Shown here piece after piece: positions 61,525 to 64,000 of a DNA stretch of 64,000 bases. Position numbers and translations under genes: made by a program. Numbering within the stretch: the first letter of the stretch is position 1; the number at the start of each line of letters is the position of its first letter. The DNA is from Pelagerythrobacter sp041912895 (lineage in GTDB: Bacteria > Pseudomonadota > Alphaproteobacteria > Sphingomonadales > Sphingomonadaceae): the NCBI RefSeq assembly GCF_041912895.1, contig NZ_JAYSGI010000002.1, positions 62,001 through 126,000 of the forward strand, read 5' to 3'. Under the pieces are notes generated by a model. That model saw only the letters and a program-made list of their open reading frames with translations, did no database searches and was not told where the DNA came from.

Positions 61525-62283
61525 ATGGCAAGGCTCGAAGGCAAGCGCGCGATTATCACCGGGGCGGCGCGCGGGATCGGCAAGGCGATCGCAGAGCGGT
61601 TCGCGGCCGAGGGCGCGGTGCTGCTGCTCGCCGATATCGACCCCGCGGTGGAGGCGCTGGCGCGCGCGCTTGGGCACGAGGCAGTGGTCGCCGACGTGTC
61701 GCGCAAGGCCGAGATCGAGGGTGTGATCGCGCGCGCCGAGGCGCTGTGGGGCGCGCTCGACGTGCTGGTCAACAACGCCGGGATCACCCACGCCGCCACG
61801 CTCGACGAATTGACCGAGGACGATTTCGACCGCGTGTTCGCGACCAATCTCAAGTCCGCGCTGTGGGGCACGCAGGCGGCGGCGCGGCTGATGGGAGAAG
61901 GCGGCGCGGTGGTGAACATGAGTTCGGTCAACGCGGTGCTCGCGATCCCGAACCAGATTCCCTACGCCGTTTCCAAGGGCGCGGTGAAGCAGCTGACCAA
62001 CGTCGCCGCGCTGGCGCTCGCCCTGCGCGGCATCCGGGTCAACGCGATCGGCCCGGGCTCGATCGCGACCGAGATGCTCGCGGGGATCATGGCGGAAGAC
62101 CCGGCGGCGCGCGGCCGCATCCTCGCGCGTACCCCGCTGGGCCGCGCGGGCGAGCCGGAGGAAGTGGCCGCGATCGCGGTATTCCTCGCCAGCGACGAGG
62201 CGAGCTACCTCACCGGGCAGACGATTTACCCCGACGGCGGGCGGCTGGGGCTGAACTACACGGTGCCGGTCGCGGGAGACTAA
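61525..62283 (+). CDS. Short-chain dehydrogenase/reductase
   Basis: A 252-residue classical SDR: cofactor loop TGAARGIG, NNAG, catalytic Ser in NMSSVN, and YAVSK active site. NAD or NADP preference is uncertain; the acidic ADID after beta-2 suggests NAD. Substrate unknown. ATG 61525 has a GAAAGGA site upstream and follows the nucleotidyltransferase gene by four bases. Confidence 0.93.
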   Translation: MARLEGKRAIITGAARGIGKAIAERFAAEGAVLLLADIDPAVEALARALGHEAVVADVSRKAEIEGVIARAEALWGALDVLVNNAGITHAATLDELTEDDFDRVFATNLKSALWGTQAAARLMGEGGAVVNMSSVNAVLAIPNQIPYAVSKGAVKQLTNVAALALALRGIRVNAIGPGSIATEMLAGIMAEDPAARGRILARTPLGRAGEPEEVAAIAVFLASDEASYLTGQTIYPDGGRLGLNYTVPVAGD

Positions 62284-62339
62284 GGTCGGAACTTCCATCG
62301 CCGCGCCGCGTCCATTCGGTGAACGAAAGGACGATCATC

Positions 62340-62771
62340 ATGGCAATCACCAAGACCGGCAGTGCGCGTTACGAAGGACTGGGCAAGGACGGCAAGGGCT
62401 TCGTCTCGACCGGATCGGGCGCGCTTTCCGAGCAGCCCTATGGCTTCAACACGCGGTTCGAGGACGGCGCCGGGACCAACCCGGAAGAACTGATCGCGGC
62501 GGCGCACGCGAGCTGCTTCACCATGGCGCTGAGCTTCGCGCTGGCGAAGGCCGGCCACGAGCAGGGCACGCTGGAAACGCAGGCCAAGGTGTCGCTGGAG
62601 AAGGACGGGGACGGGTTTACCGTCACCCGCTCGGACCTGACGCTGACCGGCCAGGTCGACGGGATCGACGAGGCCGAGTTCGAGAAGCTGGCGGGCGAGG
62701 CGAAGGCCAATTGCCCAATCTCGAAACTGCTCAAGGCCGAGATCACCCTGGAGACGACATTCCCAGGCTGA
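62340..62771 (+). CDS. osmC: OsmC/Ohr-family peroxiredoxin
   Basis: A 143-residue thiol peroxidase reducing organic hydroperoxides. The two catalytic Cys lie in AAHASCFTMALS and KANCPISKLL. ATG 62340 is preceded by GAAAGGA. A normal-length member. Confidence 0.93.
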   Translation: MAITKTGSARYEGLGKDGKGFVSTGSGALSEQPYGFNTRFEDGAGTNPEELIAAAHASCFTMALSFALAKAGHEQGTLETQAKVSLEKDGDGFTVTRSDLTLTGQVDGIDEAEFEKLAGEAKANCPISKLLKAEITLETTFPG

Positions 62772-62795
62772 AATAACCTATACGGCACTTTTCTA

Positions 62796-62824
62796 TTGAC
62801 ATCGTGACGCTGTTTGGTTAGAGA
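62796..62824 (+). promoter_or_regulatory. Possible sigma-70-type promoter before the terminase genes
   Basis: TTGACA (62796-62801) and TAGAGA (62819-62824) with 17 bases between. The -35 is perfect, the -10 modest. The 163-base gap to 62935 also holds a GC-rich inverted segment (GCGGGCGGC near 62853 with GGCCGCCCG near 62878). Confidence 0.45.
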
Positions 62825-62934
62825 AACGGAACATCGCGATGGTGTGATTCGAAGCGGGCGGCTTCCGGGGTTCCGGCGGCCGCCCGTTCGCGTTTCGGGC
62901 CATCGCCTCTCCAACCGGGACGGGACACGACATC

Positions 62935-63414
62935 ATGGCCGGAAACGACGCGAAGCGCCCGCGCAAGCGGGTGAAGATCACCCCTGCGCAGAAGGCGCGC
63001 GACGGCGAAGGCGATCTCGACAGCCACTGGCGGACCTATTTCCTCCAGGCGCTGGCGGCGACGTCGAACGTCACCCGCTCGGCCCACGAGGCGGGCGTCC
63101 CGCTCAGCCGCGCCTACAAGACGCGGCGCGAACACGCCGGGTTCGCCGCCCAGTGGCGCAAGGCTTTGTGCGAGGGCTACGAACATCTGGAGATGGAAGT
63201 GCTCGCCTGCCTGCGCGGCAACGATTTCGAGCGCAAGCTGGACGTCGCCAACGCCATCCGCCTGCTGGCCGCGCATCGCAAGACGGTGGCCGAAACCCGC
63301 GCCTTCGAAGAGGAAGAGGACGAACAGGCGGTGCTCGATTCGATCGATGCGATGATCGACCGGATGCGCAGCCGCAGCGAGGCCGCGCGCCAGCGTGCGG
63401 CACGCAGCGTGTGA
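62935..63414 (+). CDS. Small terminase-like DNA-packaging protein (probable GTA gene 1)
   Basis: A 159-residue, basic, helical protein with a putative HTH (NVTRSAHEAGVPLSRAYKTRRE) and an acidic/helical tail, the plan of phage small terminase subunits. It overlaps the large terminase start (TGATG). In alphaproteobacteria this pair opens the RcGTA-like gene transfer agent cluster; the rest is outside the window. Confidence 0.7.
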   Translation: MAGNDAKRPRKRVKITPAQKARDGEGDLDSHWRTYFLQALAATSNVTRSAHEAGVPLSRAYKTRREHAGFAAQWRKALCEGYEHLEMEVLACLRGNDFERKLDVANAIRLLAAHRKTVAETRAFEEEEDEQAVLDSIDAMIDRMRSRSEAARQRAARSV

Positions 63415-64000
63415 TGCGCGGCGGCGTGGCGCGCCGCCTGTGGCTGGAATCGCTGCCGCCGGGCGAGCGGCGCACGCTGCTGGAGGCGATGAGCGAGCGG
63501 CAGTTACGCGCGTTCGACCGGCACTGGCTGTTGTGGGCGCACGCGGGGCAATTGCCGCCGCCGGGCGAATGGTTCGGCTGGCTGGTGATGGCGGGCCGCG
63601 GCTTCGGCAAGACGCGCGCGGGCGCCGAATGGGTGCGCGCCGTCGCGGAAAGCGACCCGGCGGCGCGGATCGCGCTGGTCGGCGCCTCGCTCGACGAAGC
63701 ACGCGCGGTGATGGTCGAAGGCGACAGCGGGCTGCTCGCGATCGCCTCCCCGCGCCGCCGCCCGGCCTACGAACCCTCGCGCAGGTTGCTGCGCTGGCCG
63801 AACGGAGCGCAAGCCCGGCTCTATTCGGCGGCGGAGCCCGAGAGCCTGCGCGGCCCGCAGCACAGCCACGCCTGGTGCGACGAGATCGGCAAATGGAACC
63901 TCGCCGCCGACCGCGCGGTGCGCGCGTGGGACAATCTCGTGCTCGGCCTTCGGCTGGGGCGGCTGCCACAGGTCGCGGCCACCACGACCCCGCGCGCGGT
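63414..64000 (+). CDS. Large terminase subunit, partial (probable GTA gene 2)
   Basis: The N-terminal 195 residues of a packaging ATPase. Walker A AGRGFGKT at about residues 60-67, adenine motif-like GASLDEARAVMVEG, and Walker B-like AWCDEIGKW at about 150-158. The frame is open to the window edge. The sequence is closest to the GTA/DNA-packaging terminases of alphaproteobacteria. The nuclease domain lies outside. Confidence 0.85.
   Translation, partial: MRGGVARRLWLESLPPGERRTLLEAMSERQLRAFDRHWLLWAHAGQLPPPGEWFGWLVMAGRGFGKTRAGAEWVRAVAESDPAARIALVGASLDEARAVMVEGDSGLLAIASPRRRPAYEPSRRLLRWPNGAQARLYSAAEPESLRGPQHSHAWCDEIGKWNLAADRAVRAWDNLVLGLRLGRLPQVAATTTPRA

Noticed and set aside
1..64000. tRNA or rRNA genes
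   Set aside because: I looked for T-arm-like GGTTCGAATCC patterns and conserved rRNA blocks and found none outside coding sequence.

Overview
The window is a GC-rich chromosomal segment of an alphaproteobacterium, most likely Sphingomonadales and probably close to Erythrobacteraceae. The evidence is the combination of CtrA and DivK cell-cycle regulators, a sphingolipid-type serine palmitoyltransferase paired with a dedicated acyl carrier protein, large TonB-dependent receptors, an alphaproteobacterial single-cysteine DksA, a DUF3572 gene beside divK, and a terminase pair that looks like the start of a gene transfer agent (GTA) cluster. The assignment is inference from gene content; there is no rRNA or tRNA in the window.

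Layout. 1-5.7 kb: 3' end of polA, an overlapping CHASE3 histidine kinase, an MscS-type channel and, on the minus strand, a CDC48-type AAA+ ATPase. 6.1-9.0 kb: a plus-strand run scoA, HAD-like lipoprotein, scoB, then a HepT/MntA (HEPN/nucleotidyltransferase) toxin-antitoxin pair whose first gene overlaps scoB by four bases. 9.0-16 kb (minus): metK, lnt, a DUF4167 protein, and the coupled translation operon hisS-prfA-prmC; the 3' end of hisS is strikingly AT-rich. 16-25.9 kb: M61 peptidase, ppa, lptB, rpoN, ctrA, a membrane-anchored LuxR-type regulator, a TSUP transporter and trmB. Three copies of a roughly 300-bp multi-hairpin intergenic repeat follow rpoN, ctrA and the TSUP gene.

26-29.6 kb (minus): metE with a cobalamin riboswitch in its leader, plus a tandem hot-dog thioesterase. 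The same 20-bp palindrome stands before metE and before metK, implying one methionine-cycle regulator (SahR-like) for both. 29.6-38.3 kb is an accessory block with lower GC: DUF2147 protein, PF10118 hydrolase, a 1001-aa TonB receptor, a small secreted protein, a second outer-membrane receptor-like gene without a canonical start codon, and a TetR regulator, with AT-rich palindromes in the promoters. 38.5-47.9 kb is mostly housekeeping: maeB, mutS, 3-hydroxybutyryl-CoA dehydrogenase, cobalamin adenosyltransferase, GluQ-RS and an HNH endonuclease.

48-55 kb: an orphan AT-rich secreted protein, kynurenine-pathway genes kynA and kynU split by an inverted-repeat element, a DUF4112 protein, another long nested inverted-repeat element, a peptide-type solute-binding lipoprotein, PilZ protein, dksA, and a Sel1-like protein behind a CtrA-type box. 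55-58.5 kb is a compact minus-strand operon (DUF3572, HAD hydrolase, RidA, glycerophosphodiesterase, FemAB-like acyltransferase) divergent from divK. 58.5-62.8 kb: divK, acp-spt, a GSU2403-type nucleotidyltransferase behind a 12-bp inverted repeat, an SDR and an OsmC protein. 62.9 kb to the end: small and large terminase genes, the large one cut by the window edge.
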